64,000 nt of DNA from ZC4RG30 sp046347045 (GCA_046347045.1 JAXMGX010000012.1:62001-126000), one strand, 5' to 3'; positions 47,840-57,698 are shown, counted from the first letter of the stretch. Numbers and translations: made by a program. The notes: a model not told the origin generated them from the letters alone.

Positions 47840-50197
47840 ATGGGCGTGACGAGGCTGTTGATGCGAAGCTGGCGGGCAAGGTCCGCATCCGATGCCACCC
47901 GCCCGGCCCACGTCGGTGTGGCTGTCACCGGGCTTGCCGTTGCGGGACTCGCAGTCTGTGCGGGGGCCTTGGCCGCCGCACCTGCCGCACCCGCATTGCA
48001 ACCTCTGTCGGCCGCGCCGCCCTCCTTCACCGCCGCGCAGGTGGAGTCCGGCCGCGCGCTGTATCCGCGCCTGTGCGCGCCTTGCCATGGCGCCAACCAG
48101 GAGGGCGGCGAAGCCGGGCCCGCGCTGCGCGGCGCGGCCTTCCTCGCCAAGTGGGGCCCCAAGCCCTGGCAGGAACTGTTCGAGAACACCCGCCGCACCA
48201 TGCCGGTGACGCAGCCTGCCGGCCTCACGCGCTCGCAGTACGAAGACCTGCTGGCGCTGCTGCTGTCGGTGAACGGCCAGTCGCCTGGCGCGCAGCGCCT
48301 GTCGGCCGGCGACGTTCGGCCCACGCGCGCGCCCGATCTGCCGGCACCCGACACCGAGTGGCTGCACTACCGCGGCGATGCGGGCAGCATGAACTATTCA
48401 CCGCTGGCGCAGATCAACCGCGACAGCATCAATCGGCTGCGCGTGGCCTGGCGATGGAAGTCCGACAACTTCGGCCCCGGCATCTATCCCAACCTCGAAG
48501 TCACGCCGCTGATGGCGCATGGCGTGATCTACGCCACCGCGGGCGCCTCGCGCAGCGTGGTGGCCATCGATGCGCGCACTGGCGAAACACTGTGGATGTA
48601 CCGCATCGACGAAGGTGCGCGTGGCGAGATCGCGCCGCGCAAGGGGCCGGGCCGCGGCCTCGCGCTGTGGCGCAACGCGGGCCGCGACACGCTGTTCCTC
48701 ATCACGCCGGGCTACCAGCTCGTGGCGCTGGACGCCGCCACTGGCCGCCCCGTCGCCGGCTTCGGCAAGGATGGCGTGCTCGACCTGAAGCTGGCCGCCG
48801 ACCCGCCGCTCGATCCGGAGAAAACCCCCATCGGCGCCAGCTCACCGCCCGTGGTGGTGGGCGATGTCGTGATCGTGGGATCGGCCTTCGCCGCCGGCGC
48901 CGCGCCGCCGCGCAAGGAAATGCCCAAGGGCAATGTCATGGCCTTCGACGTGCGCACCGGCAAGCGGCTGTGGGTATTCCACACCATCGCGCGCAAGGGT
49001 GAAGTGGGCGGTGACACCTGGACCGACGAGGCGCGCGAATACACCGGCAATGCCGGCGTGTGGGCGCCCTTCAGCGCCGATGCCGAGCGCGGCCTGGTGT
49101 ATCTGCCAGTGGAAGGCGCCACCGGCGATTTTTACGGCGGGCACCGCCCCGGCAACAACCTCTTCACCAGCAGCCTGGTGTGCGTGGATGCGCGCACCGG
49201 CGAACGCAAATGGCATTTCCAGCTCGTGCACCACGATGTGTGGGATTACGACACGCCGGCCGCGCCGGTGCTGCTCGACATCAACGTGAAGGGCAAGCGC
49301 ATACCGGCCGTGGCGCAGGTGACCAAGCAGGGACTCACCTATGTGTTCGACCGCGTCAGCGGCACGCCGGTGTGGCCCATCGTCGAGCGGCCCGTGCCGC
49401 AGAGCGACATCCCGGGTGAAGTCACTTCGCCCACTCAGCCCATTCCAACGCTGCCCGAGCCCTTCGAACGCCAGGGCGTGACCGAAGCGGACCTCAACAA
49501 CCTCACGCCCGAAATCCTGGCCGAGGCCAAGCGCCTGGTGGCGCGCTACCGCATGGGCCCGTTGTTCACGCCACCCTCGGTGGTCAGCGAAACCAACGCC
49601 GGCACGCTGCAGGTGCCCGGTTCGCAGGGCGGTTCGAACTGGCAGGGCGCCGTGGCAGACCCCGAAACCGGCATCCTGTACGTGTCGTCCACATCGACCA
49701 TCACGACGATGGCGATGACCAGCGATCCGGCACGCTCGAACATGCGCTACATCATTGCGGGCAGCCGCATCGCCGGCCCCTTCGGCCTGCCACTGGCGCG
49801 CCCGCCCTGGGGGACGATCGTCGCGACCGATCTGAATACCGGAAAGAAGCTGTGGACCATCGCCAACGGCGATACGCCCGACTATGTGCGCAAGCACGAG
49901 AAGCTGAAGAACATGGTCATCCCGCGCACCGGCCACGACGACCGCGCGGGCCTCCTGGTGACCAAGACGCTGCTGTTCGCCGGCGAGGGCGCCGGCATGT
50001 TCGTGGCCTCCGAAGGCGGCAACATGCTGCGCGCGCATGACAAGCGCACCGGCGACATCGTGTGGGAGATGGACCTGGGCCTCCGGCAGACTGGCCTGCC
50101 GATGAGCTATGCCGTCGGCGGCAAGCAGTACATCCTGGTGCCCGCTGGCGCGCCGGGCAGTGCCGGCGAGTTCATCGCATTGTCGCTGGGGGATTGA
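47840..50197 (+). CDS. Quinoprotein dehydrogenase with N-terminal cytochrome c domain (GCD-like propeller)
   Basis: A 785-residue exported protein. After a signal/anchor region (to about 45) a heme c motif CAPCH (79-83) defines an N-terminal cytochrome. The PQQ propeller starts near YRGDAGSMNYSPLAQINRDSINRLRVAW and contains the glucose-dehydrogenase-like HHDVWDYDTPAAPVLLDI and GNNLFTSSLVCVDARTGERKW. The ATG at 47840 has GGGGGAG upstream; a TTG start at 47798 overlapping the adaptor stop is less likely. Likely role: periplasmic oxidation of a sugar or alcohol with electrons going to its own heme. In known quinohemoproteins the cytochrome is usually C-terminal, so this order is notable. Substrate unknown. 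Confidence 0.85.
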   Translation: MGVTRLLMRSWRARSASDATRPAHVGVAVTGLAVAGLAVCAGALAAAPAAPALQPLSAAPPSFTAAQVESGRALYPRLCAPCHGANQEGGEAGPALRGAAFLAKWGPKPWQELFENTRRTMPVTQPAGLTRSQYEDLLALLLSVNGQSPGAQRLSAGDVRPTRAPDLPAPDTEWLHYRGDAGSMNYSPLAQINRDSINRLRVAWRWKSDNFGPGIYPNLEVTPLMAHGVIYATAGASRSVVAIDARTGETLWMYRIDEGARGEIAPRKGPGRGLALWRNAGRDTLFLITPGYQLVALDAATGRPVAGFGKDGVLDLKLAADPPLDPEKTPIGASSPPVVVGDVVIVGSAFAAGAAPPRKEMPKGNVMAFDVRTGKRLWVFHTIARKGEVGGDTWTDEAREYTGNAGVWAPFSADAERGLVYLPVEGATGDFYGGHRPGNNLFTSSLVCVDARTGERKWHFQLVHHDVWDYDTPAAPVLLDINVKGKRIPAVAQVTKQGLTYVFDRVSGTPVWPIVERPVPQSDIPGEVTSPTQPIPTLPEPFERQGVTEADLNNLTPEILAEAKRLVARYRMGPLFTPPSVVSETNAGTLQVPGSQGGSNWQGAVADPETGILYVSSTSTITTMAMTSDPARSNMRYIIAGSRIAGPFGLPLARPPWGTIVATDLNTGKKLWTIANGDTPDYVRKHEKLKNMVIPRTGHDDRAGLLVTKTLLFAGEGAGMFVASEGGNMLRAHDKRTGDIVWEMDLGLRQTGLPMSYAVGGKQYILVPAGAPGSAGEFIALSLGD

Positions 50198-50224
50198 CGG
50201 CCAGGCGGGGGCGCGGCGTCACCT

Positions 50225-51457
50225 TCAGTGCGTCGCGCCCGGCCCTATCCGCAGGATGGCGCCCTTCACCTCGTCCGTGGCCACGTACAGCATGCCATCC
50301 GGCCCCTGCTTCACATCGCGAATCCGCTGATGCAGCTCGGTGAGCAGCGACTCACGACGCAGCTCTTCCATCTTCTCGTTCAGCAGCACGCGGTCGAGCC
50401 GGCCCGTGCCCGGCACCTCGCCATAGCGCACGCCGCCCACGAACAGATCGCCCTTCCACTTCGGCAGCGCATCGCCGGTGTAGAAAGTGAGTCCCGACAC
50501 CGAGATCGACGGCATCCAGTACAGCACCGGCGGCTCGAAGCCGGCATGCGTGGGCTCGTTCACCTTGGCCTGCCACGGACCGGGATAGGTGCGGCCCAGG
50601 CTTACCAGCGGCCAGCCATAGTTGCGCCCGGGCTTCAGCAGGTTGATTTCGTCGCCACCGTTCGGGCCCATTTCGGCCAGGAACACCTCGCCGGTGACCG
50701 GATGCACGGTGAGGCCCATGGAACTGCGATGGCCCAGCGTGTAGATCTCGGGGCGATAACCGGCCTTGCCCACGAAGGGATTGTCGGCCGGCACACTGCC
50801 GTCGTCCTTCAGGCGCAGCACCTTGCCGCCGAGGGACATGGGATCCTGTGCGGGCGCGTTGTCGCCGGTGGCGACCCAGAGGTTGTTGTCGGGCGTCATG
50901 GCGAGGCTCACCGCGCCATGCAGGTTGTCGCCGACGAAGATGTCCTTCACGTCCTGCAGCGTGTTGCCCTCCAGCCGCGCGCGCGCCACCGCGACCGTGG
51001 TGCGCGTGGCGTCCAGCGGCTTGGTGTACGAGAAATAGATGAGATGGTTCTGCGCGAAATTGCGGTGGACGACGAGGCTCATGTAGCCATGCACCGCGCC
51101 CAGGCCGCCGGACTTGCCCGCGTACTTCGACGGCGGCCCGCCCGCGATGGGGTTGGGATCGAGCACGCCCTTCCTCATGATGCGCAGATGCCCGGTGCGC
51201 TCGGTGAACAGCAGGTCGCCATTGGGCAGGAAGGCCAGGCTGTAGGGATATTCCACATCGCGCGCCAGCACCGTGACACGGATGTCCTGTCCTTCGCCGG
51301 TGTGGTAGTCGAACGGGCCTGCAGCAAGCGGCTGATCAGCCAGGCCCGTTGGCGCCACCGGCACGCCATTGGCGAAGGGCACCTTCTGCTGCGCCAGGGC
51401 GCTGGCGGAAGCCACCATCAGCGAGACGATGGCCAGACGGACTGCCTGCGTATTCAT
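50225..51457 (-). CDS. Soluble PQQ-dependent aldose dehydrogenase (GSDH/YliI family)
   Basis: A 410-residue periplasmic quinoprotein with a signal peptide ending near ASALAQQ. It has the GSDH family marks LEYPYSLAFLPNGDLL-like VEYPYSLAFLPNGDLLFTERTGHLRI, GGLGAVHGYMSLVVHRNF, DNLHGAVSLAMTPDNNLWVATGDN, YTLGHRSSMGLTVHPVTGEVFLAEMGPNGGDEINLLKPGRNYGWP and QRIRDVKQGPDGMLYVATDE. It would oxidise aldoses to lactones using PQQ and calcium. It is convergent with the preceding quinoprotein and 26 bases downstream of the DUF945 gene on the same strand. Confidence 0.88.
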   Translation of the reverse strand: MNTQAVRLAIVSLMVASASALAQQKVPFANGVPVAPTGLADQPLAAGPFDYHTGEGQDIRVTVLARDVEYPYSLAFLPNGDLLFTERTGHLRIMRKGVLDPNPIAGGPPSKYAGKSGGLGAVHGYMSLVVHRNFAQNHLIYFSYTKPLDATRTTVAVARARLEGNTLQDVKDIFVGDNLHGAVSLAMTPDNNLWVATGDNAPAQDPMSLGGKVLRLKDDGSVPADNPFVGKAGYRPEIYTLGHRSSMGLTVHPVTGEVFLAEMGPNGGDEINLLKPGRNYGWPLVSLGRTYPGPWQAKVNEPTHAGFEPPVLYWMPSISVSGLTFYTGDALPKWKGDLFVGGVRYGEVPGTGRLDRVLLNEKMEELRRESLLTELHQRIRDVKQGPDGMLYVATDEVKGAILRIGPGATH

Positions 51458-51483
51458 GCTACCCCCCTTTTTCCGCGGTGATG

Positions 51484-53079
51484 TCAGCCGGCTGGAGCTG
51501 GCGCCTCTGCCTCGGGCGCCGGCGCTTCATCCGCACCCTCGGGCGCGGCAGCGGCTGGCGCCGCCCCCTGGAACATCGGCGGCAGCGCCGGCATCTTGCC
51601 GTTGATCGACAGCTTGCCATTCTTGAACTCGATGTGGCTGACGATCTTCTTGCCGTCACGCTTCACATAGCCCTGGTCGATGCCCATGCCCATGACCATG
51701 TTGCCATTGGGCACGTTCTCGAACAGTTCCTGCGGCGCCTCGAAGGTGATGTCGGCCACGAGCTTCGGCAGCAGCGCCATCGGACCGGCCTTCAGGTCCG
51801 CGTCCGTTACGCCGGGCAGCTTGATCACGCCCTTGAACGCCGCCTCACCCTGCGCGGTGACGATGCCGATGCGGTCGATGACGAACTCCGGATCGTGCTT
51901 CAGCAGTTCCTTGCCGTGTTCGGCCAGGGGTCCGAGCATCGCGAGCTGGGCTTCAGCCGGATTGCTGGCCGACAGCGTCGAATAGGACTCGCGCATCGAC
52001 TTGGTGAGCTTCTGCAGCGTGGGCGAATGCAGATGCCGCAGCGTCATGTCGTAGTGCACTTCCTTGAGCTGGAACTTCAGCGCGTCGAGCGCGGCGGTCT
52101 TCACCTCGCCCGAGCCCATCCGCACGGCGTAGTCGAAGTAATCGCCCTTGCTGATGCTGTCGACGTCGTAGCGGATGTTGCTGACATCGACGGCCGGCGA
52201 CTTGCTGCTGGTAACGCTGACCTTGCCAATGCCCATGGCCACCTTGCCGTCGTACAGGTCTTCGGCGACGCGGCTGCCCTTGCCATCCAGCGTCAGGTTG
52301 CTGAACAGCGCATGCTCGGTGCCGTCGTCGCTCTTGAACTCGATGCGCGGCTGACGACCGCTGACATCATAGGACTTCCCCTCGCGCGCCATGCCGATGG
52401 ACAGTTTGAAGTCATCCCAGGCGATGCTGCCGTCGGCCTTGGGCACGCCCAGCTTGGCCAGCGGAATGGTGCGCGCATCGCCCGACAGCGTCGTGGTACC
52501 GCCGCCGAAGAAGCCCATGCGCGTGCGGATGCGCACCGGCTCGTCGGTGCCCAGCACCTCGATGAGCTTCTTGCGGATCTCGTCACTGATGACGAACTGC
52601 GTGTCGACGCGCGCAAGGCCGAGGCCGGCACCGAACAGCACCGGACCGTGCAGCACCGAGTTGTGCACCGAGAACTTCATCTGCGGCACCGTGGGGAACT
52701 TGGGAATCTCCTGCGCGGTGGGTTCATCCACCGGCTCCTCATCCGATCCGTCCGCGGCATATTCGCCGTCATCTTCAGCGGCAGCATCGTCGGCCGCATC
52801 GGCCAGCGGGATCAGTTGCGGCGCGGGCCGGGCATCGGCCAGCGCCGAGACGGGCTTGTTGCTGGCGCCGGGCGGCACGAACTCGAAGGTGACGGTGGAG
52901 TCGGACTTGAACCAGCCGCTGGTCCACTTGCGGTCGACTACCTTGATGTAGGGAACCTTTTCGACCAGCTTGTCGAGCCCCTTGTCGAAGCGGTCATGAG
53001 CCACGCCGCCCATGAATTTCGGACCGACGCCCACGAAGACCACCAGCGCCACGACGATGATGGCTACGAGCTTTTTCAT
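51484..53079 (-). CDS. DUF945 (YdgA-like) family protein
   Basis: A 531-residue protein with an uncleaved or cleavable N-terminal helix MKKLVAIIVVALVVFVGVGPKFMGG. It then shows the DUF945 pattern: DRFDKGLDKLVEKVPYIKVVDRKWTSGWFKSDSTVTFEF, HNSVLHGPVLFG and PDVSNIRYD-like repeats with KSSDGTEHALFSNLTLDGKGSRV. An acidic insertion (DAADDAAAEDDGEYAADGSDEEPVDEP) lies near 95-120 and an Ala/Pro-rich tail closes it. E. coli YdgA is a periplasmic or inner-membrane dimer of unclear role. A sigma-70-like promoter precedes it. Confidence 0.82.
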   Translation of the reverse strand: MKKLVAIIVVALVVFVGVGPKFMGGVAHDRFDKGLDKLVEKVPYIKVVDRKWTSGWFKSDSTVTFEFVPPGASNKPVSALADARPAPQLIPLADAADDAAAEDDGEYAADGSDEEPVDEPTAQEIPKFPTVPQMKFSVHNSVLHGPVLFGAGLGLARVDTQFVISDEIRKKLIEVLGTDEPVRIRTRMGFFGGGTTTLSGDARTIPLAKLGVPKADGSIAWDDFKLSIGMAREGKSYDVSGRQPRIEFKSDDGTEHALFSNLTLDGKGSRVAEDLYDGKVAMGIGKVSVTSSKSPAVDVSNIRYDVDSISKGDYFDYAVRMGSGEVKTAALDALKFQLKEVHYDMTLRHLHSPTLQKLTKSMRESYSTLSASNPAEAQLAMLGPLAEHGKELLKHDPEFVIDRIGIVTAQGEAAFKGVIKLPGVTDADLKAGPMALLPKLVADITFEAPQELFENVPNGNMVMGMGIDQGYVKRDGKKIVSHIEFKNGKLSINGKMPALPPMFQGAAPAAAAPEGADEAPAPEAEAPAPAG

Positions 53080-53106
53080 TTCGACACTCCCTACGTTATC
53101 CGCAAG

Positions 53107-53134
53107 ATTGTACTAGGGGGCCGCGATCCGTGAA
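53107..53134 (-). promoter_or_regulatory. Possible sigma-70 promoter of the DUF945 gene
   Basis: On the minus strand TTCACG (53134-53129), a 16-bp spacer and TACAAT (53112-53107) lie just upstream of the DUF945 start, which has AGGGAG as ribosome site. The -10 is a good match (5 of 6), the -35 fair (4 of 6). Confidence 0.4.
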
Positions 53135-53252
53135 AACCGGCAGGTTGCAGCCTGCTTGATGTATACGCGAGCGCAGCTGGCCGCCCTCCGGCTTGCGACA
53201 TAGTTTCCGTGCATGCATCACACAAGCCGACGCCAGACCTGCCGGCCGGCGT

Positions 53253-53282
53253 CTGCGCCTGCGCCTGCGCCTGCGCCTGCGC
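53253..53282. repeat. Hexanucleotide microsatellite, five CTGCGC units
   Basis: Five perfect tandem copies of CTGCGC lie 8 bases beyond the stop of the Vgb-like gene on its downstream side. Copy number could vary by slippage. The 211-bp spacer holding it otherwise shows only the DUF945 promoter. Confidence 0.85.
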
Positions 53283-53290
53283 GCAAGACT

Positions 53291-55474
53291 TCAGTGGGCC
53301 AGTGGGTCGGGCCTGATCTGGAACTTGACGATCTTGCCGGTGGTGCCCTTGCCGCCCTCTATGTGCCACACCAGGTGTGTGCCGTAGTTGGCGTACAGGC
53401 CGCGTCCCTTCCAGCCCGCCTGCGGATCGTCGATGCGACCATCCATGCCACGCTGGTAGAAACCCAGCGGATACGGCACGCGCAGGTAGGTCCACTTGCC
53501 CGTGGCCGGATCGAGCGCCACCAATGAATCGGAATTGGAACCGGTTAGGATGGGTGTGTCCTTGCCCAGGCCCGACACATTGAATCGATCCACCCAGCCG
53601 AAGTAGTGGAAGTCGGTGGGGTAATTCGTGTTCTTGAATCTCGGCCCCTGCGTCTGCCACACGGTCCAGCCCTCGGCGCACAGGTCGCCCTTGTCCGCGC
53701 CGGGGCCATTGGTCCTGGCGCACTTGCTGCGATCGAAGCGCGCCCACTGCGAGGTAGCCGCCATCGCCACCCAGGGATGGCCCTGGCTGTCGATGTCGAT
53801 GCCGCGCGGATTGAGCGTGCCTTTCGGCACGCGGTACACCTCGGAGATGCAGGACTCCGGCGGCGCAGTGCCGCGGTTCAGTCGCACGATGTAGCCCCGC
53901 TCCTCACCGGTGGCGCCTTCGGATGCGCCCCAGACGATGTTGGCGTCATTCGGATCCGGGATCAGTGCATACAACGGCTTGCGCACCTCGGTATCGAGCT
54001 TCGGATCCGGCTTCTTGTTGTCCGCCGCATTCCACGGCTTGGTGATCCTGCCGTCGCCATTGGTGTCGATGATCTGCGGACACCAGCCCTGCGAGAGCTG
54101 CTCATCGTGAGTCTGGTCGAACCGGCGCGTATTGACCCAGCCGAAGATCGGACCGGTAAGCTCATTGAAGTACAGCGTGCGGTCGGCGTCGCTGGCGAAC
54201 TGCAGGTGGTGCGTGCTGTAGCAGGTGTCGATGAGTTCGAACTTGCCGGTGGCCGGGTCGTACACCGAGGCCTGGCGGAAACTGTTCTTCAGCGGGTAGT
54301 ACTTCGCGTACTTGTTCTGGCTGCCTTCCTTGCAGAATGCGGGTTCGTCGTTGCGGATCTTAGAGGTGCTCCATACCCGGCCGCGCTCATCCATCATCGG
54401 ATTGTGCGGATCGGCGGGATGTTCCTGCCCCCACAGGTGTTCCATGCCCCAGAAGTTCGACGGCCGGGCCGCGGGCGGGAAGCGCGTGGTGACCTTGCGC
54501 GGATCTTCGCGCGTGGGGATGACCACCTTCCAGGCATCGTTGGTGACCGGATCCACCACATTGATCGTGCCGTGGCCGGCCGATACCGCGTAGATCGGCC
54601 CGTAGGCGTTCACCGTGGGTTTGTTCTTGTCGGTGGCGATTTCATCGTGCATGAAATCCTGCGGACCACCGATATCCCACAGCGTGACCACCACATTCCG
54701 CTCGATGCCCTGCGGACGCGGCGGCGCGGGCGGCACGGCGCCGGATTCCACCGCGCGCGTCCAGTTGGCCATGGTCTTGGCCATGCCCTCGCCGCCGAAC
54801 TGCAGGAAGGCTGCGGCCATGCTGGTGCCGCGCACGCCCAGTGAGGTGCGGTACAGCCAGGCATCTTCATGCGACTTGAAGCCCAGCTTGTTGAAGTCCA
54901 TGTGCGTCAGCGTGCGTGTGAGCTGGTTGCCGAGCTGGTGGCAGAAGTTGCAGTCCTTCTTGAAGCGGTGCATCCAGTCATCCTGCGAGAGGATGCTGGG
55001 CAGGAAGCCATTGCCGCCGTTGGCCACGCCGCCGGTGCCGGGAAAATTGCCGGCGGCGGGCGGCTCGAGCAGCGACAGCCAGTAATCACCGGGATACACC
55101 TTCGCGGCCTCGCGCGCATCCTTCGCCGACTGCACGGCCAGCGTGAGATTGGTGTCGCCAGGCCGCCCCTTCACCTTCGCCGAATCGACAAGCCCATAGC
55201 CACGCACCCACACGCTGTACGTGGCATCGGGCAACTGCGGCAACGTGAAATGTCCGGCCTCATCGGTGACCACGATCTTCACGAAGGGGGTGTTGGTTTC
55301 ATGCGTTTCGGCAATGACCCATACGCCGCCTTCGGGATTCGTGCCATTGAGCACGCGACCTGAAATGAAGCCTTCTGGATAGGCCCGCTTCGCCGCGGCA
55401 GGCACCTGCGCGTACACCGCCCATGCGAGCGTGACACACACCAGAGAAATGACCGCGATGAACCGCTGCTTCAT
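53291..55474 (-). CDS. Vgb-like beta-propeller protein with carboxypeptidase-regulatory domain and heme c motif
   Basis: A 727-residue exported protein (signal to about residue 23). Residues 35-100 form a carboxypeptidase-regulatory/CnaB-like beta-sandwich (FISGRVLNGTNPEGGVWVIAET and DEAGHFTLPQLPDATYSVWVRGYG). A heme-binding motif CNFCH follows near 175. The rest has streptogramin-lyase-like (Vgb) propeller blades, for example NPMMDERGRVWSTSKIR, NPRGIDIDSQGHPWVAM and LVALDPATGKWTYLRVPYPLGFY. The combination suggests a periplasmic redox or sensing protein, not a lyase. It is divergent from the second quinoprotein, which is a common partner of this family in related genomes by my recollection. 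Confidence 0.8.
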   Translation of the reverse strand: MKQRFIAVISLVCVTLAWAVYAQVPAAAKRAYPEGFISGRVLNGTNPEGGVWVIAETHETNTPFVKIVVTDEAGHFTLPQLPDATYSVWVRGYGLVDSAKVKGRPGDTNLTLAVQSAKDAREAAKVYPGDYWLSLLEPPAAGNFPGTGGVANGGNGFLPSILSQDDWMHRFKKDCNFCHQLGNQLTRTLTHMDFNKLGFKSHEDAWLYRTSLGVRGTSMAAAFLQFGGEGMAKTMANWTRAVESGAVPPAPPRPQGIERNVVVTLWDIGGPQDFMHDEIATDKNKPTVNAYGPIYAVSAGHGTINVVDPVTNDAWKVVIPTREDPRKVTTRFPPAARPSNFWGMEHLWGQEHPADPHNPMMDERGRVWSTSKIRNDEPAFCKEGSQNKYAKYYPLKNSFRQASVYDPATGKFELIDTCYSTHHLQFASDADRTLYFNELTGPIFGWVNTRRFDQTHDEQLSQGWCPQIIDTNGDGRITKPWNAADNKKPDPKLDTEVRKPLYALIPDPNDANIVWGASEGATGEERGYIVRLNRGTAPPESCISEVYRVPKGTLNPRGIDIDSQGHPWVAMAATSQWARFDRSKCARTNGPGADKGDLCAEGWTVWQTQGPRFKNTNYPTDFHYFGWVDRFNVSGLGKDTPILTGSNSDSLVALDPATGKWTYLRVPYPLGFYQRGMDGRIDDPQAGWKGRGLYANYGTHLVWHIEGGKGTTGKIVKFQIRPDPLAH

Positions 55475-55589
55475 GGACGCCCCCTTTCGAATCCTTGCCC
55501 CGGACCTTTGCGCGATAGTACTTCACGGCGGCGAATGCGCTATAACCTGCATCGGGGGCCACGACAATAATTCCGATACCGAAACCACC

Positions 55590-57698
55590 ATGAATTTCCG
55601 CAAGATTCTGCTGCTCGTGGTCGCCATTGCGGCCGGTCGTCACGCCACGGCACAAGTGCTGTTCTCGGACGGCAGCACCGTCCGCGGCAACGTGGACGCC
55701 GGTCAGGCTGCCTATTCCCGCTCCTGCATGGCCTGTCATGGCCCCCGGCTGGAAGGCAGCCCCTTCGCGCCGACGTTGGTGGGCAAGGCCTTCCAGGATC
55801 ACTGGCGTGGAAAGCCCGCCGCGGAGCTGCTGACGCAGATGCAGAAGACCATGCCGCCCAAGGGTACGGGCACGGTGAAGTCCGCGACCTTCCCCGACCT
55901 GCTCGCCTTCCTGGTGAAGGCCAACGTGGAAGGCGCTGCCTTCCTGGCGAAACTGCCGGCGCCTGCGGCCGCGACCTCTGTCTCGGGCTCCGTGCAGACT
56001 GCGCCGCTGCCACCCGCGATGGCGCAGCGGCTGGCGCGCCTGCCCATGGTGACCGATGCAATGCTGGCCTCGCCGCCCGACGGCGACTGGCCGGGCTGGC
56101 GGCGCAGCTTCGATGCCGCGGGTTTCAGCCCGCTGCAGCAGATCGACCGCGGCAATGTGCAACGCCTGCAGAAGGCCTGGAGCCTCACGCTCGATCCCAG
56201 CACCAACGAGATCGCGCCGCTGGTACACGAAGGCGTGATGTTCGTGCACAGCGGCCTGTCGCTGAGCGCGGTGGATGCAGTCACGGGCACGCTGCTGTGG
56301 AAATACCGGCGGGAGATCGCGCGGCCCGCGAACTCCTCGCGCCAGTTCGATCCGGGACGCCGCGCCAAGGTGAAGTCCATCGCCTTGTACGGGCATGCGC
56401 TGTACATGCCCACGCCCGATGGTCACCTGGTGGCGCTGGATGCGCGCAACGGCAAGCTGCTGTGGGATCGCGCCATCGGCAACCCGAATGCGGGCCTCGC
56501 GCTGTCCAGCGGCCCGCTGGTGGCGCGTGGCGTGGTGATGATAGGCGCGAGCCTGGGCCTCGCCAACAAGGGCGGCTGTTTCATCGTCGGTCTCGATGCC
56601 ACGACGGGCGCGGAGAAATGGCGCTTCCAGACCGTGGCGCGACCGGGCACGCCCGGTGGCGATTCGTGGAACGGCGCGCCGGTGGATGAACGCTTCGGCG
56701 CCGGCGTGTGGACCACGGGCAGCTACGATCCCGTACTCAATCTCGCCTACTTCGGCGTGGGCAACACCTACACCACGGCCACGCTGCTGCAGGCGCGGCC
56801 CGGCGCCAGCGGGGTGACGGCCAACGATGGCCTGTACACCGACACCACCCTCGCACTGCGCCCCGAAACCGGTGAACTGGTATGGCATCACCAGCATCAT
56901 CGCCGCGATGTGTGGGATCAGGATTGGGCCTTCGAGCAGACGCTGGTGACACTGGGCACGGGCGCCGCCGCGCGACGCGCGGTGGTCACCAGCGGCAAGA
57001 CCGCCGTGTTCGAAGCCGTGGACGCCGCGACGGGCAGGTTCCTCTTCGCGCATGACACGGGCCTCACGAATCTCTACGCCACCATCGATCCGGCCACTGG
57101 CGAGAAGCGCAGCAATCCGCAGCTTGAACCGGTGCCCGGCAAACCGCTGCTGCTGTGTCCCGGCAACCTGGGCGCGCGCAACTGGCCTGCCACCTCGTTC
57201 AATGCCGCCACCGGCCGGCTGTTCGTGGTCGTACTGGAATCCTGCGCCGAATACACCTGGGAACCGCGCGGCGCGAAGGAAACCGCCAACGGCGGCTCCG
57301 ACATCCGCTTCGCGCCGAAGATGCGGCCCGGCAGCGACGGCAAGCTGGGACGCGTGATGGCCATCGACCTGAACGCGCGGCGCACGGCGTGGACACATCG
57401 TCAACGCATGCCACTGGCGAGCTCGCTGCTGGCCACAGCCGGCGGCCTGCTGTTCGTGTCGGACCAGGAACGGAACCTGAGCGCTTTCGACCAGGATACG
57501 GGCGCAGTGCTGTGGCAGACCCGGCTGCCCGCCGCAGCCGAATCCACACCCATCACCTATTCGGCCGGCGGCCGGCAGTTCGTTGCGGTGGTCAGCGGCG
57601 AGGGAAGCCACCTCGGGCTGTACAACCGCGGCCTGGTGCCCGAGCTGGGCGAACCCGTCACCGACATCTCGCTGCAGGTGTACACGCTGCCGAAGTAA
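55590..57698 (+). CDS. Quinoprotein alcohol dehydrogenase-like protein with N-terminal cytochrome c domain
   Basis: A 702-residue exported protein with signal MNFRKILLLVVAIAAGRHATAQ. The heme c motif is CMACH (46-50), followed by GPRLEGSPFAPTLVGKAF. The propeller resembles quinoprotein alcohol dehydrogenases: WRRSFDAAGFSPLQQIDRGNVQRLQKAWSL, GGCFIVGLDATTGAEKWRFQTVARPGTPGGDSWNG and VWHHQHHRRDVWDQDWAFEQTLV, where the aspartate after HHQHHRR is the expected catalytic position. It differs from the 47.8-kb protein, which is GCD-like, but shares the cytochrome-first order. No strong ribosome site precedes the ATG. Substrate unknown. Confidence 0.83.
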   Translation: MNFRKILLLVVAIAAGRHATAQVLFSDGSTVRGNVDAGQAAYSRSCMACHGPRLEGSPFAPTLVGKAFQDHWRGKPAAELLTQMQKTMPPKGTGTVKSATFPDLLAFLVKANVEGAAFLAKLPAPAAATSVSGSVQTAPLPPAMAQRLARLPMVTDAMLASPPDGDWPGWRRSFDAAGFSPLQQIDRGNVQRLQKAWSLTLDPSTNEIAPLVHEGVMFVHSGLSLSAVDAVTGTLLWKYRREIARPANSSRQFDPGRRAKVKSIALYGHALYMPTPDGHLVALDARNGKLLWDRAIGNPNAGLALSSGPLVARGVVMIGASLGLANKGGCFIVGLDATTGAEKWRFQTVARPGTPGGDSWNGAPVDERFGAGVWTTGSYDPVLNLAYFGVGNTYTTATLLQARPGASGVTANDGLYTDTTLALRPETGELVWHHQHHRRDVWDQDWAFEQTLVTLGTGAAARRAVVTSGKTAVFEAVDAATGRFLFAHDTGLTNLYATIDPATGEKRSNPQLEPVPGKPLLLCPGNLGARNWPATSFNAATGRLFVVVLESCAEYTWEPRGAKETANGGSDIRFAPKMRPGSDGKLGRVMAIDLNARRTAWTHRQRMPLASSLLATAGGLLFVSDQERNLSAFDQDTGAVLWQTRLPAAAESTPITYSAGGRQFVAVVSGEGSHLGLYNRGLVPELGEPVTDISLQVYTLPK

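Noticed and set aside
50209..50240. 10-bp GC-rich stem between the convergent quinoprotein and GSDH genes as a terminator
   Set aside because: Loop of 12 nt, no T-run on either strand, and half the stem is inside the GSDH coding sequence; not listed as a feature.
53091..53747. 218-codon open frame downstream of and within the Vgb-like gene
   Set aside because: It is out of frame with the real gene over most of its length and has no recognisable sequence.
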